From Sphaeramia orbicularis (lineage: Eukaryota; Chordata; Actinopteri; Kurtiformes; Apogonidae): a DNA stretch of 64,000 bases. The position numbers and the translations under genes are program-made. The stretch is taken from assembly GCF_902148855.1 (NCBI RefSeq), contig NC_043966.1, positions 22,088,588 through 22,152,587 on the forward strand. The letters are read 5' to 3'. Below the pieces are notes generated by a model. The model was not told the DNA's origin and ran no database searches. It saw only the letters and a list, made by a program, of their open reading frames with translations. The number at the start of each line of letters is the position of its first letter. Position 1 is the stretch's first letter. Below are positions 38,591 through 52,913 of this stretch, in pieces.

Positions 38591-39159
38591 CGCGAACCTC
38601 TCCGTTTTATACCAAAACACTATCAGGTTTAAGAAGTGAGGAGGAAACAGAGCGATTCGAGTATTTGGAAACGCTTATAACAGTATTCCTCAGCGCTTCT
38701 CGCTAATACAACAAAGCGGTTTGGTTGAATACGAAGGTGAGTGACTAACAAAATAATACTCGGACATGTTAAAGTCGACAGTGATACGTGAACTGATAAA
38801 TACCAGTTTAGCTAACGACTGTCGTTTACATAGGATAACAGCGAATTATGGCGTTATAGTTTTGGTTAAAGCTAAGCTAATGCCAAAATGCGATGTTCTC
38901 CTTAACTGCCATTATTATATATAATTCCAACTGGTTAAGAGCTAGCTAATAATCTGAAAGGAGCCGCTAGGCTAACTACGAACATAAAAGAAAATCGTGT
39001 TTATTTAATTTGCTCTGAAACCCAGAAACGTCAGCCAGTCAGCTATATGAGACGACGACATTAGAATAACTAACCAAACTATAAAACAATAAGAAATGGC
39101 TTGGAATCAACAGCAGAAACCGTTTCATCAACAATGTTACAGTTAAATTGTCTTTATGG

Positions 39160-39695
39160 TTAACCCATAAAAACCCAGAGCTACCTTTTCGGCAGTTCCA
39201 AAATATTTCTTTTCTCTATATTTAACTTTTCTTAAATGATTTATCACCATTTATCATATTATCTTCTGTATTTTGCAATTTTTTTCATTAAAAATCAGAT
39301 ATCTTCCTATATTTAATTCACTGATCATGTTGATGTTCATTAAAACTCAGATTAAAGTTAAGGATTATTATGTCAAAAACAGAAAACATGACTTCTTTTC
39401 AGCAAAATATATCAGTAACTGTACATAAACCCAGTGTCTCCATCCGCTGTCACTGATCAAACTTCATAGGTTTTACTGGTGAATGAATGTTGTAGAAGAT
39501 GACCGCATTTCCAAGTTCACTACGGTGCCTCTGAACGTCCAAATGGGTCATATCTGATCATGAAAAGATGACAAACTTAATTTTACACCAATTATTTACA
39601 TGTATTGATAGGTTTAGTGGATCATAACTTATCAAACAGTTTAGATTAGTAGATGGTTTTGGTCTCTGGTGGTTGTTTGGGTCTTTATGGGTTAA
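39160..39695. mobile_element. piggyBac-like non-autonomous element with TTAA duplication, securin intron 1
   Basis: The element spans 39164-39691. It starts CCCATAAAAACCCA and ends TGGGTCTTTATGGG, flanked by TTAA on both sides (39160-39163 and 39692-39695). TTAA targets plus CCC ends define the piggyBac superfamily. It is 528 bp with no transposase frame. A related right end occurs at about 59043-59122 in an NKAP intron. Confidence 0.85.
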
Positions 39696-40241
39696 ATTAG
39701 CTTGTAGGTTTACTAAACTTTACCACTACCCACTTAAATATGTGTGAGATGCGGAGTTAAAACTAAAAACACACCTTTTATCAAATATGCTAAATCATAG
39801 GGATATGACAACAGAGTCTGACTTCAGAGGTCAGACACTAGTATCCCCCCTCAGATCTGCAGCTTTTTTCTTGCTTCATTAATGTATGGACTGTGCTCAA
39901 GTTGATTGCAATTGAGCCTTTCGTGGCTAATGAAGACAGGCAGGCTCTGACCCCAAAGATATAAGTTTGCCATAATGACCTACAATAAAAGCATATGATA
40001 GCTAACATTTTCAAGCTGGAGTTGGTTAATATTTGGCATTTAAGGTTAACTTTGTACAACAAATTATCACCATGGTACTATTTAATTTTGTTGTTGGAGT
40101 GATTTCTTACTAAATAGTTTGAACTCTGCTAAACTTGTTTGTTTTTCTAAATACTAGCCCTCGCTTATGTGTCAGTGTCTACAACAAAAAGGCCTTGTTT
40201 TACATTTTTGCAGCTCACGTTAACTTGTGTTTTCAGATACA

Positions 40242-42213
40242 ATGGCCAACATAATCTTTGCTGAGCAGGAGAATGCACGTCTCCATGCGCCAAGCCTGAA
40301 AATGCGACAGCGGCTTCAGTCTGCACCAGGTATACAAATTAATCAGAGCTCTTTTTTTCCCTTAACTGTTGTAATGGTCTGGTAAAATGATTTGAAACAC
40401 AGTCTGTTTGTAACCTTGTCCCCCACAGAACAACTGAAAACTCCTTCAACTGCCAAAACCTTTGTTACTCCACAGCTATCTAGTCGTAAGGCTTTGGGGA
40501 CAGTAAACAAAATGGTCTCAACTCCTGCCATAAATGTACAAGAGAAAAAACTCCTGAAGCCAGAGGTTGTAATAAAACTAAGAAATGTATAACCCTCGAT
40601 AAATTGATAAATTGTTGTGCCTTACATGAATGTCTTTCCACCACAGGGAACTAAAGTGAAGCCTCAGAAGAAAGTGCAGGAGTATCCAGAAATTGAAAAG
40701 TTCTTCCCTTATGACCCTCTAGGTAACTATAAATCCATTAAATTCTTGGTGTTCTTTGACAACAAACCAGTCTGTATTTGGATGAAGCAACTCTCATCTA
40801 TAATCCCCTCTATCACCTAGTGGCATTGAATATAAAATCCCACCCTTTTTCTCACAGGATTAAATTGTCTCTGTATTTGTTTCATGAGGATATTCCTGCT
40901 TGAAATTTTAACTGAACTAAACTAAATGTAACTGAATGTGATAACTCAATGAAATTGGAAAACAAAACAAGTTACCAATTTGTGGCTTTTACCTCCAGAG
41001 TTTGATAAGTACAGTGTACCTGAAGACTTGGTTCCGCTGAGTAAGCTTGCTCTGCCTGGACTTGCTTGTTTCCCACAAGCATCACATCTGCATCTGGAGG
41101 AACCAGAAATACTCAGTCCTCTCCCAAACATGTCACCAGTGAAGATGCCAAAATGTTCAGGTAAAGTCTTACTGGGGCTGCATTCAGTTTTATTGTAGGG
41201 GGTAAAACCTCTACTGAATATCAGATCTAAGCAAAGTTATTTAAGAAATGTAAGGTTTCCACACCCATATTGGTTCACTTAGATTTAATTAACTAGTCAT
41301 GATTCCCAAAATACAAAATAATGTTGTCCACTGATCCTAAAACTCTCAGGTTTTCTGGGTTGGATCTTGTGAGATTTCTTTTGCTATCTTGGAACACTTC
41401 AGGCGATTGTCTCCCAATATAAGTAAAATGTATTTTTGTTTAAGCTGCAGGAGCAAAAATCAGTTGGGAAAAATGGCAGAATGTGAAAATGCACACCTTC
41501 CTCTGCAGCTCTCAGCTTTAACTAAATGTTAAGATATTTTAATCTCATGTTATAGGGTAGTAAAGTGGAAATTAGAATATTTTCTGACCAAATCTGATCA
41601 GCAACTGGTCATTACAGCTATCATTCATGTATTTAACATTTCCTACCTGTTTGAAAACAGCAGTGATTGGCTAAAAGTCTACAGCACAGGATAGATTACA
41701 CCCTGAAAACACAAGCAAAGCGTTCATTCATAAATCTTGTGTGCACTTGGATTGTAATATGAAAGGTAATTATTTTTCCCAGTAACAATCTATCAAGTAC
41801 TCTAACCTTAAATGTTCCATTTTATGATATATACTGCTTACATTTCTTTGTTTGCAGTTCTTAACTTTAATAATAAGCTAAATTGTATCTGAAAGCTCCA
41901 GACAAATAAACTAAAACATGGCTCTTTTATACTGATGCTTGATCACTGCACTGTAATATTGTGTCTTGTGAAATATTACTCTACGTCTACAAAATAAATA
42001 ACCTGCAGCGTTGCAGTGACACATGACTCCTCATAGGGACTATTAAGTGTGAGGTACAAATTGGCAACAACTATCATTAACTGAGAGTATCATTAACTGT
42101 GTCAATGACCTGACTGTATCTCCTTTCCAGATCATTGCTCAGAGCTGGATGCCTTTCTTCAGACACTCAATGAGTTGACTGTTGAGCTTCCTCCAGAATC
42201 TGTTACTGACTAA
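40242..42213 (+). CDS. pttg1: securin (pituitary tumour-transforming gene family)
   Basis: Five coding exons: 40242-40329, 40429-40565, 40647-40722, 40999-41160 and 42131-42213. They follow a non-coding exon ending at 38736 (GAAG|GTGAGT). The product is 181 aa and starts MANIIFAEQENARLHAP. It shows the D-box RKALGTVN (49-56), the conserved YPEIEKFFPYDPLEFD segment (separase-binding core), the S/T-P motif SPVKMP and an acidic end, VELPPESVTD. Securin blocks separase until APC/C-mediated destruction at anaphase. The position of the N-terminal KEN box reads QEN. The exon 3 donor is weak (GAG|GTTGTA), and a shift to GTT|GTAATA would add one valine. Intron 1 holds a piggyBac-like insertion. AATAAA lies 38 bases past the stop. 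Confidence 0.93.
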
Positions 42214-42250
42214 TTTTAAATGAATGTTCTTTTATTAAAGGTTTTACTGA

Positions 42251-42256
42251 AATAAA
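42251..42256 (+). terminator. securin poly(A) signal
   Basis: AATAAA 38 bases past the securin stop codon, followed by a GT-rich stretch. The 3' UTR is very short. Confidence 0.8.
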
Positions 42257-42575
42257 GTTTGTTTATAATAAACACTTGTCATTTGTATTTGACGCCAGTC
42301 TCTATCTGTTTATAACTGACAAGCAGTGAAAGTATCATGAAAAAGTGTTACTTCCTGCTTTGAAGTCCATCAGTGGTCACATGTGAAGGAATCTCGCCAT
42401 TGGTTTTTGCCAGAGATTAGAATGAACTTTGTCTCAGTTCCTCTTGTGAATAGAAGACTCTCGCCTTGAGTTTGAGGCTCATTGTTTCGACTTTATGTGC
42501 AATAAAATGACATTCTTTACTACAAAATCATAAGTCTGTCAGATAAATGTAATTTTGTGGACGCTGGACTGAGTA
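42257..42575. other. securin-SOWAHD intergenic gap and SOWAHD promoter
   Basis: About 300 bases between the securin poly(A) signal and the presumed SOWAHD leader exon. No coding frame is seen. The SOWAHD promoter is expected here. Confidence 0.4.
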
Positions 42576-42973
42576 ATGGTTGATCCACCTGGAGAGAAGG
42601 CGCTTTGTTCCATTCGTGAGTCGGTCTCCGCTTCGGGTAGTGAGCAGGTGAGTAGCCCCGGTGTGCTGGCATCCGCAATCTGACATAAATAAGTCAAATA
42701 TGTTAGTATATAAGGAGTGGAGAAGATGTCTAGAACAAGCGTTTTACTTCATCTGGCAAAATGAGGAACTTGACAAACTATTACATATTTGTATTATAGA
42801 TTTTTAAAGTGTTTTTGTTTACATTCTCTAAAGTAAGGTTCTCCTCTTATGACACAGGGATTAAAATCCGGTGGGAAAGCATTGGCTGTATATATTTTGA
42901 CACTGGGACCTTCTGGGTGTTGTCTAAATAAAGGAAGTAGTGTTGAAGTCGGTTCGCAGTGGAGCTGGGCAGC

Positions 42974-43948
42974 ATGTATGAGAGCGGATCAGATGCTGCT
43001 GGATGTGACTCAACTGAATCTAAAACAGCTGTCAGCAATACCGACGCCCACGGCAGCGGGTCCTCCAGACAGGGCACTGTTGTGGAGCGATTGTCGAGAT
43101 ATGGCATGCAGGTCATGCCCAGTGCCTTCCAGCGTAGGTCGAGACTGCAGAGGCAACAAGAAGTCCCTGACAGCTCGACTCAGAGAGAGGCTTCGATCAC
43201 ACCCGCTATGCGTAAAAAATACCTGAAAGAGCTGCTCCTGAACGCATCACACGGTGGGTTTAGTAGCGCCCTGTCCTCGCAAACAGCCGGGGGGAGTCCA
43301 CGGGAGGATCAGGACGCAGAGTGGGCTTTGTACCCGATGGAACACGCCTGGATGCTGTCTGCGGTGGAAGGAAACTACGAGACCATTCTGGAGTTCATCT
43401 CAGAAGACCCCCATCTGCTGACCAGGAGGGATTTCATCAGTGGGTACTCTGTCCTGCACTGGTTAGCCAAAAGGGGACAGGACGAGACCCTGATCAAACT
43501 TCTGCGGTACGCGGAGAGTGAGGGGATTCCAGTGAATGTGAACCTGAGGGGCAGCGGAGGGCTGACCCCCCTGCACCTGGCCAGCATGCACGGACAGTAC
43601 ATGGTCATCAAACTGCTGGTCGGAGCCTTTGGGGCCAATGTTGACGCCATGGACTATAATGGGAAAAGAGCCTGGCAGTACCTGAAGGGAGACGCCCCTC
43701 TGGAGATGAAGGAGCTGCTCGGGACTTGGGACGACGAGCACTGCAGTGGATGTGTGCAAAATGTCAACAGAAACATCAACAACAACAGCGCCGGCGCAAT
43801 GAACTCGACCCCCTATGATGATGATGAAGTGGATGGAGAGGTGGAGGATGAAGGCTACTTTGACCGGACAAAGAGGACCGGCAGCTGGAGATTTGGATCC
43901 TTCCGGAAACTGCTGAACTCTTTTCCATTTCTTGGAAACAAAACCTGA
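42974..43948 (+). CDS. sowahd: SOWAH family ankyrin-repeat protein D (sosondowah D)
   Basis: One open frame of 324 codons. I chose the ATG at 42974 (AGCATGT, A at -3) because the frame upstream has no earlier ATG. The N-terminal part (to about 115) is polar and Ser/Gln-rich with VERLSRYGMQVMPSAFQRR. The ankyrin block lies at about 122-240, with WMLSAVEGNYETILEFI, YSVLHWLAKRG and GLTPLHLASMHG, each a recognisable ankyrin signature. The C-terminus is acidic (DDDEVDGEVEDEG) and ends SFPFLGNKT. SOWAH proteins have no settled function. The single-exon structure, length (human 315 aa) and place between SEPTIN6 and RPL39 identify family member D. A possible leader exon ends at donor GAGCAG|GTGAGT (42647), with an acceptor at 42857. 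AATAAA is at 44047. Confidence 0.93.
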   Translation: MYESGSDAAGCDSTESKTAVSNTDAHGSGSSRQGTVVERLSRYGMQVMPSAFQRRSRLQRQQEVPDSSTQREASITPAMRKKYLKELLLNASHGGFSSALSSQTAGGSPREDQDAEWALYPMEHAWMLSAVEGNYETILEFISEDPHLLTRRDFISGYSVLHWLAKRGQDETLIKLLRYAESEGIPVNVNLRGSGGLTPLHLASMHGQYMVIKLLVGAFGANVDAMDYNGKRAWQYLKGDAPLEMKELLGTWDDEHCSGCVQNVNRNINNNSAGAMNSTPYDDDEVDGEVEDEGYFDRTKRTGSWRFGSFRKLLNSFPFLGNKT

Positions 43949-44046
43949 GTTATCTGGTATTTTCACACCAGTTGATCACTGTGTCATCTAATCCAATGTA
44001 ACACTGCCATTTGAGTAAAACCTTTATTTTTTCATTGTGTTCACTA

Positions 44047-44052
44047 AATAAA
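44047..44052 (+). terminator. SOWAHD poly(A) signal
   Basis: AATAAA about 100 bases past the SOWAHD stop codon. The RPL39 signal on the other strand is 415 bases away. Confidence 0.7.
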
Positions 44053-44466
44053 AACATCTAGAAACTGTTTCTAGTTCTGCTTGTATAAACAGTGGTTTAT
44101 TGACGTGGCAGACTTCATCCAGTCTTGGTACTTCAGGTAAACACTTCATGGTTTGTTTTACTACTACAGAGTGCTTCTTGAATACTTGAGTTACTTTTGG
44201 TCCAAGTAATAATGACAAGCCTCAAATTCCAACTGAACACTTCACTAGAAACAACCACAATATGAAAACATTACTAAGACTGGTGTTAAATATGTGGTCA
44301 GAAAATCCTGACTGATACTCTTTCAGCCAAGCTTCGTCAGCATTAGCCGTCCCCCAGTGATGTTTGGTTTCCCTCGGAAAAACATTTGGTCTCTTTAAGG
44401 ATCGCTCAGCTCTGCTTACAGGGAAAAAATGCCACGAAACCACATTTCAAGTTTGATCACTGATCT

Positions 44467-44472
44467 TTTATT
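44467..44472 (-). terminator. RPL39 poly(A) signal
   Basis: AATAAA on the minus strand, about 146 bases past the RPL39 stop codon. The 3' ends of RPL39 and SOWAHD face each other. Confidence 0.75.
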
Positions 44473-44617
44473 GTCAAACATGAGTATAACCAGAGTATCT
44501 GTACAAAAAGACTGCTGCTCCAGATAACATGGCTCCCTCCTTGTGGTCAGGCCCAGCAGCTGGACGTCCTGGCAGATGTTCAGATGGAGGGAAGCTGGGA
44601 TCAACGGACCCTCATGT

Positions 44618-47507
<2,890 letters not shown>

Positions 47508-48241
47508 TTTGTCCACAGTCCTTTCCCCACAATGACGGTGGTCGAAGAGAGAGAAGGAAGTGACGGACGCTGTTTTATCCAATCAGCGTCCAGCAAATGG
47601 ACCATTCAGTTTACAGACAGCGACATCCTCTGGTGACTGTGGGAATTTATCCAAAGCGCTGAGGTTTATGCATCTGAGAAGGTGGAATCTTCATTTATGC
47701 GGAAAGGTGTTCTATGGAGTTACAAGAAGTAGTGGAACACTATGTAGTATTGTACCACGTGGGCTGTTCGTCATTTACTGAACTTATTGTACTATGCTTC
47801 ACTCATTTGATACTCTGCATTTCTGAATATACTTACTTTATTCTACTGTATTGTATTTACCTGACAACTGTAGCTACAGATAGGTAGACATTGATAAAGA
47901 AAAGGCTGCACAGCTGAAATGAGTTCAACCACAACTGCAGTAGTCAAATACTGTTTTATAATTAAACTGCATGATTAATAATACTCCAAAGTAAATGGTC
48001 TGAAAAAACAACAGCACCAAATGTAACCTTAGTGTGTATTTTACATGCATTCTGCAGATTCTACTTGTTCAATGCACAAGAGTAAAATTTAACTTTTTTG
48101 TGGCATGTGTGCTACATCTCATTAGAGGGAATTACCATTTTAAAGTATTGTTGATCATGTTTAATCAAACAAATCTTCACCTTTACTAAAAGCTTCTTCA
48201 GAAACACAAACCCAAACACTTTTGTTTCTACAAAGAAATGT
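47508..48241. promoter_or_regulatory. RPL39 promoter and gap to the UPF3B 3' end
   Basis: An ETS-like GGAAGTGACG core (47556-47565 on the plus strand) overlaps a pyrimidine-rich tract on the RPL39 strand, the likely start site. TAGC-rich words lie on the other side of the ATG exon (47304-47355). The remainder is AT-rich with nothing recognised. Confidence 0.5.
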
Positions 48242-48247
48242 TTTATT
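48242..48247 (-). terminator. candidate UPF3B poly(A) signal
   Basis: AATAAA on the minus strand, about 0.83 kb past the UPF3B stop. It is the first canonical signal I noticed. Confidence 0.5.
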
Positions 48248-49070
48248 CTGGTCAAAAGTGGCATTGTTGTTAGCTTTATCAGCAGTGATATTCTTTCATG
48301 CTGTATTCAGTTTAGTGCATCACAGATTTTAAGGGGAGCAGTTTATTATATTAGAAAACAGGAAAGGCCACAGTTTGGATGCTCTGATTAAAGTCTGCAT
48401 GCAGGCACGGCAGTCTGATCAGGAATGGCTATTTCTCCTCTGCAAAATTGCGATGATCTGCTAGTGGAGAGAAAAATGGTGAAATAAAGATTATGTCCTA
48501 AACAACATGCCATGATCAACAGACAACAAGTGTATCAGACTTGCTGCTATGAATAATTTTAAGTGGATTATCTAGCTCCCCAAATAAAATGAAGATATTT
48601 TTTAATCACACTTCAAACTTAAAAATGGTAAAAATGTCATTCCAGACAGTGTTCAAACCAGTTGAGCTTGGCAATGCTGATATGATAAGTCATGTAATAG
48701 GGAAACTGTAGGTGGGCAACACCTGACGAGTATCTACAGAGTGTGATATGAGGACATGAATAAGTTAAAAGCGGACGTATACAGGGTGTTACAAGCATCA
48801 TATCAGAGAAACAATACTGAAATAAGGCCACACTGAGTTTCATGGTCCAACAAAGTTTTGGCTTCATCTAATGTTCCCTACAGCCACACCTCTTCCAAAG
48901 GTAACCGTTACCTTTCCTACCAAATAATAAAGAGGCTCTACTACCGTATGCTCCGTCACTGTGAGAGCTGGATATTCTAACCACAGAAGACGTGGCTGTA
49001 TTCTGCTCTGAGCCTCACAGGCCTGCCATCCTCTCTTCAAAGAACTTAAAATGCCATAAGTAACTTCTGT

Positions 49071-51857
49071 TCAATCCTCTCCCTTATCAGACACTTTCTT
49101 TGTCTCGGTATCTGGTTTCTTGTCAGCAGTTTTGAGCTCATCTCCCCCTCCAGTTACACGGTTGCGGCTTCGGGCTCCTGGTTGGTACAGCTGAATGGCC
49201 GGCCGATCCTGACAAACAAACACACAACACTGTTAGATACAATAATATCGCTCTGTTCAGGCTGAAACAATAAGGACAGTTAAGGAAATCATTAACACAG
49301 ATAATTGAGATTAACATTGTCTCTGTACCTTTTATGCCAGTCATATCATAACAAACCTAACAACAGTTTTTTTATGCACATAGAAAGCACTTAACAAAGA
49401 GGATAATTTATTTGCATTGCAGATTTGCATAGATTAATTAAATATACAAAGCCTGCTATCAAAACACAAAGAAATTACTGAGAATGACAGGCATCCATCG
49501 ATGTCAAGACAAAGAAGGTATAACTATATGACACTACAAAAAGAGAACAAGAAAAATCACACACAGGAAAATTATGTGGACATACTGATAAAATGCATTT
49601 CTGTTTCTTTTATTTATTTTTATATAAAAGTCGTTACCTTATTTCGTAGACGCTCTCTTTTGACACTCTCCTCCTTCTTGTTGTCTTTGGCATGTTTCTC
49701 TGGCCTTTCACTGTGAGTAGAATCTGCCATGTGTTCACCCTTTTTCTTTTCTGAGACACGGTCTTTTTCTTTTTTAAACTCTTCCTCCCGCTTCCTGTAG
49801 GTGTTCTCTCCATCCTGACGCTCTCTCCTCCTCCTCCGATCTTCGTCCTGGCGTCTGATGCGCTCCTTCTCCCTTTGCCGCCGTTCTTTCTCTCTGTCTC
49901 GTTCACGGTCTCGATCTGTGTCACGTTCCCTGAACTCTTTTCGGCCGTCTTCATCCGCTCTGTGTGTACAACAATTCATGTTTAATTGTTTTGTTTACAA
50001 TCAGCACCATCTTTGTAAAATCTGGCTTTGGTAACTCACTTTCGGCCGCGATCTTCTTTATTATCAATGTTGTGGCGTCTCTTCTGATCAGCACTTCCCA
50101 TGGATCGGTCCTCTTTATTTGGCTTCTCTGGTTTCTTGTTCTTTTCCTTCGGTTTCTCAGAATCACCATCATCAGATCTTTCTGGCTTTTTGAGGAGCTA
50201 CACAATAGAAGACAGACACTAAGTCATAATGATGTATTTAAAATTACTTGGAACAATCTGCCAAAATTCCTCCAAAGTACCACATGCCTTGATTTTTGGT
50301 TCTTCCTTAATGTGGTCCTTGTCTTTCTCCAGTGGTTTCTCAAGTCTTTTCATCTTCTCTGCTTCTTTGCGCTTTTTTCTTTCCTCCTCCCTCCACTTAC
50401 GGCGCTCTTCATCACGCAGACGCTTGCGTTCAAGCTCCCTTCTTCTTCTCTCCTCCTTCTTTTCCTCCCTGAGCCTCTAAACAACATATGACCATACATA
50501 AAGTCAGCCTTTATCAGGCTGTTTCACAAGTGCAAAAACCTTCACAGATGTACCACATTATATATTTACCTGTTTGTTCTTCAAGAAGTCCAGCAGAGGG
50601 GTAGTTTTTTTTCCTTACAGAAATAAAATTAGATTGATTTAGTAGTGGATCTCATTTCACATACACTGAAAAAAAACACTTTTAGATGCACTTAAGAGTC
50701 AAGGAACTGTTAACTCACCTCCAAGTTCCTTTGATTTTGCTTCAATCTCTTCCAGCAGAGTCTCAGGTGTGGATGTAAACTTTTCTTCATCTCCATTATA
50801 ATACTCAAGGAACTTTTTGTAATCAGGATCTGACAGAAAAAATACAGAAATGTAAGAATGCCAACTACTGTTGATATAACTGAAGATCTGTTTTATTTTA
50901 TGTTAGTAATGGTTGCAATATTAGGCCTTATGGACTTGGAGTGATTTTGATGTATTGATGAAAATAGAAAATGCTTAGTTAAAATCTTTACCTTCAGTAA
51001 TCGTTCCACATTTTGCATCCTTTTTCTTGACTCTTTTCTTGGCAGTCTTTTGAAAAGGTGCAAACTCCACAATGGCAGGATACTCTTGTCCTGTTTAGAC
51101 AGAAATGAGTAAACCAACATGAAGTACGATATAAAAATTAACTTCTTATAAATAGAAGTATTGCATTCATACCTCTGTTGTCAATGAACACATATCCATC
51201 AAATCTGTCTCTGAAGAGAACTATGTCCTCTTGATTTTTGAAATTGATGTAAGCCCTTGCGAAGAGATGAGGATAAAGGCTGAAAGGAGAGATCAGTTGT
51301 GTTAGTTGAAACTGTTCAAGCCTCTGTAACTTAATGTTTTAGATTCTATCAAACTACCTCACCTGGTGTCATTGGAGAAAAACTCCAAGTAGTCCACCTC
51401 TGGGAGAGGCTGCAGCTGCTCCTCAAGCTCCTCCTTAGTTAGACTTGGTGGTAAGCGCCTGATCACAATCTAATACAAATCACAGATAAATTATGTAATT
51501 ATGTTAGTACACACTGAGCAGAAGAAAGCGGGAAGGATTTGGTAATGTTCACTTAAAGTTGAGGTTAGGCATATTACAGTTTGTCTTGCCTCGCTTTACA
51601 TTAATCTCTTAACTAAATAAATCGCAATTTAGATCTTACAAAACGCAACTGACAGAAAACATGCCATTAATTCAGAGAGGCTTAAACCGTTGATAGGACT
51701 TGCGCGTATAACTTACAGCGAAGCTAACGCAGCTAGCAACTTTTACCTTTGTCATGGCCTCTTTCTTTTCCTTAGACTTCTCCATCTTTTCTCCATCTTC
51801 ACACTTTATGTCCACTTTTTTGTCCTTCGGACGAGTGTTTTCCTTGTCTTCCTTCAT
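49071..51857 (-). CDS. upf3b: UPF3B, regulator of nonsense-mediated mRNA decay
   Basis: Ten coding exons on the minus strand: 51857-51747, 51469-51363, 51279-51173, 51090-50992, 50829-50719, 50613-50570, 50476-50288, 50197-50040, 49959-49638 and 49208-49071. They join in frame to 461 aa (human 470/483). The start MKEDKEN matches human MKEEKEH. The RRM-like domain that contacts UPF2 runs from about residue 38 (IVIRRLPPSLTKEEL) to about 125. A long Arg/Lys/Glu helix-rich middle follows. The exon-junction-complex-binding motif RPAIQLYQPGARSRN is near the C-terminus. UPF3B links the exon junction complex to UPF2/UPF1 in mRNA surveillance. Exon 7 uses a GC donor (AAG|GCATGT). The exon 6 acceptor is an unusual TAAG. 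The segment matching human exon 8 (VHRFLLQAVNQKN) is absent, as in the shorter human isoform. Confidence 0.96.
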
Positions 51858-52913
51858 GTGTGTAAGGCTATAGTGCCACACAACTCAAATTCATCTCTCC
51901 CCTCAGACTTGTTTACTTTTTGTAGCAAGTTAGCTGGCTAGCAGCAGAAGCGGTGACTAACTTCCCTTTTGACGGTTAGAGTGCAGCGTCACAGCAGACA
52001 GGGGGCGCTGTGGTATATAAAAAAAACAGTAAGCCTTTCGTGTACATTTATTATTCATTAATATGTATATATATATTTTTAAACATATGAGTCAGTAATA
52101 ATTTCTACTTTACACAAGTTATTTTAAAAGTAAATGTAAAAAAAAAAGGCTCAAAACAGCTAAATGTGGCTTCTGTTTTTGCGGGTACCTTTCAAAATAA
52201 AGGCAGGTGCAACAGTAAAGAGTTCGTTAGTTTCATGTCAGATGTCACATAAAGCTGTGTGCAGGTCTAACACACACCAACATGTCACAAACGATGCTAT
52301 TTGCTGTACTTCTTCTACATTGATCACACACATAGTACTTATGCATTTGGTCTATGTTAGAATATAATGAATTACTATTAAATCTAGTAATGTATTCAAG
52401 TATTTTAGGTACTTACATTTGACTTATATATTTCCTTTTCCATCTTTACCTTTACTCCACTATATCACAAGCGATTAAAGTTATTTATTTATTTGAGTCA
52501 TAATATTCACATTAAATAAACATCTAATCAACCATAAATTAATTCTTATAGATTATATTAAATTAAGATACAGGACATCATATCATAGGCTACAGCGAAT
52601 AAAACTACCAATAATAATTTAACTAAAATATTCAGTATCCTGATACTCATTTACTTTTGTTACTTTTTTGTAAGTGAAAGTACATCCTCCATCGGCGAAA
52701 ATTTCAACAATTATAATGTCTTTAGTCACACCAGCCGCCTTACACTCTTATTTTGAAAGTCTTGAAAGGAAGTACAATATAGCGGAACATAGGTCGTCGG
52801 GACGGTCGACATTTTGTTAGCGTCTTAGCAAAATAAACTGTCGAGGGCATTCTCAGGGCAACTTGATTGCCATCAGTTGCTTTTTGCTGCCTGACAGTTA
52901 AAACGATTAAATC
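51858..52913. promoter_or_regulatory. divergent UPF3B / NDUFA1 upstream region
   Basis: UPF3B reads left and NDUFA1 reads right. TAGC-rich words flank the UPF3B start (51717-51738 and 51928-51942). The middle is AT-rich, with short simple repeats and no coding frame. The NDUFA1 leader is expected from about 52780. Confidence 0.45.

Noticed and set aside
42849-43226. 125-codon frame in phase +3 over the start of SOWAHD
   Set aside because: Low-complexity overlap of the true SOWAHD frame with no family motif; kept only as a possible upstream frame in the findings.
48418-48455. Possible extra terminal exon of UPF3B (acceptor CTCTCCACTAG, frame ending in DHRNFAEEK)
   Set aside because: The tenth exon already ends with a stop and offers no donor; faint likeness to the human C-terminus is not enough.
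49964-50491. 175-codon plus-strand frame opposite UPF3B exons 7-8
   Set aside because: Mirror of the Lys/Arg/Glu-rich UPF3B coding exons; it crosses real splice sites on the other strand.
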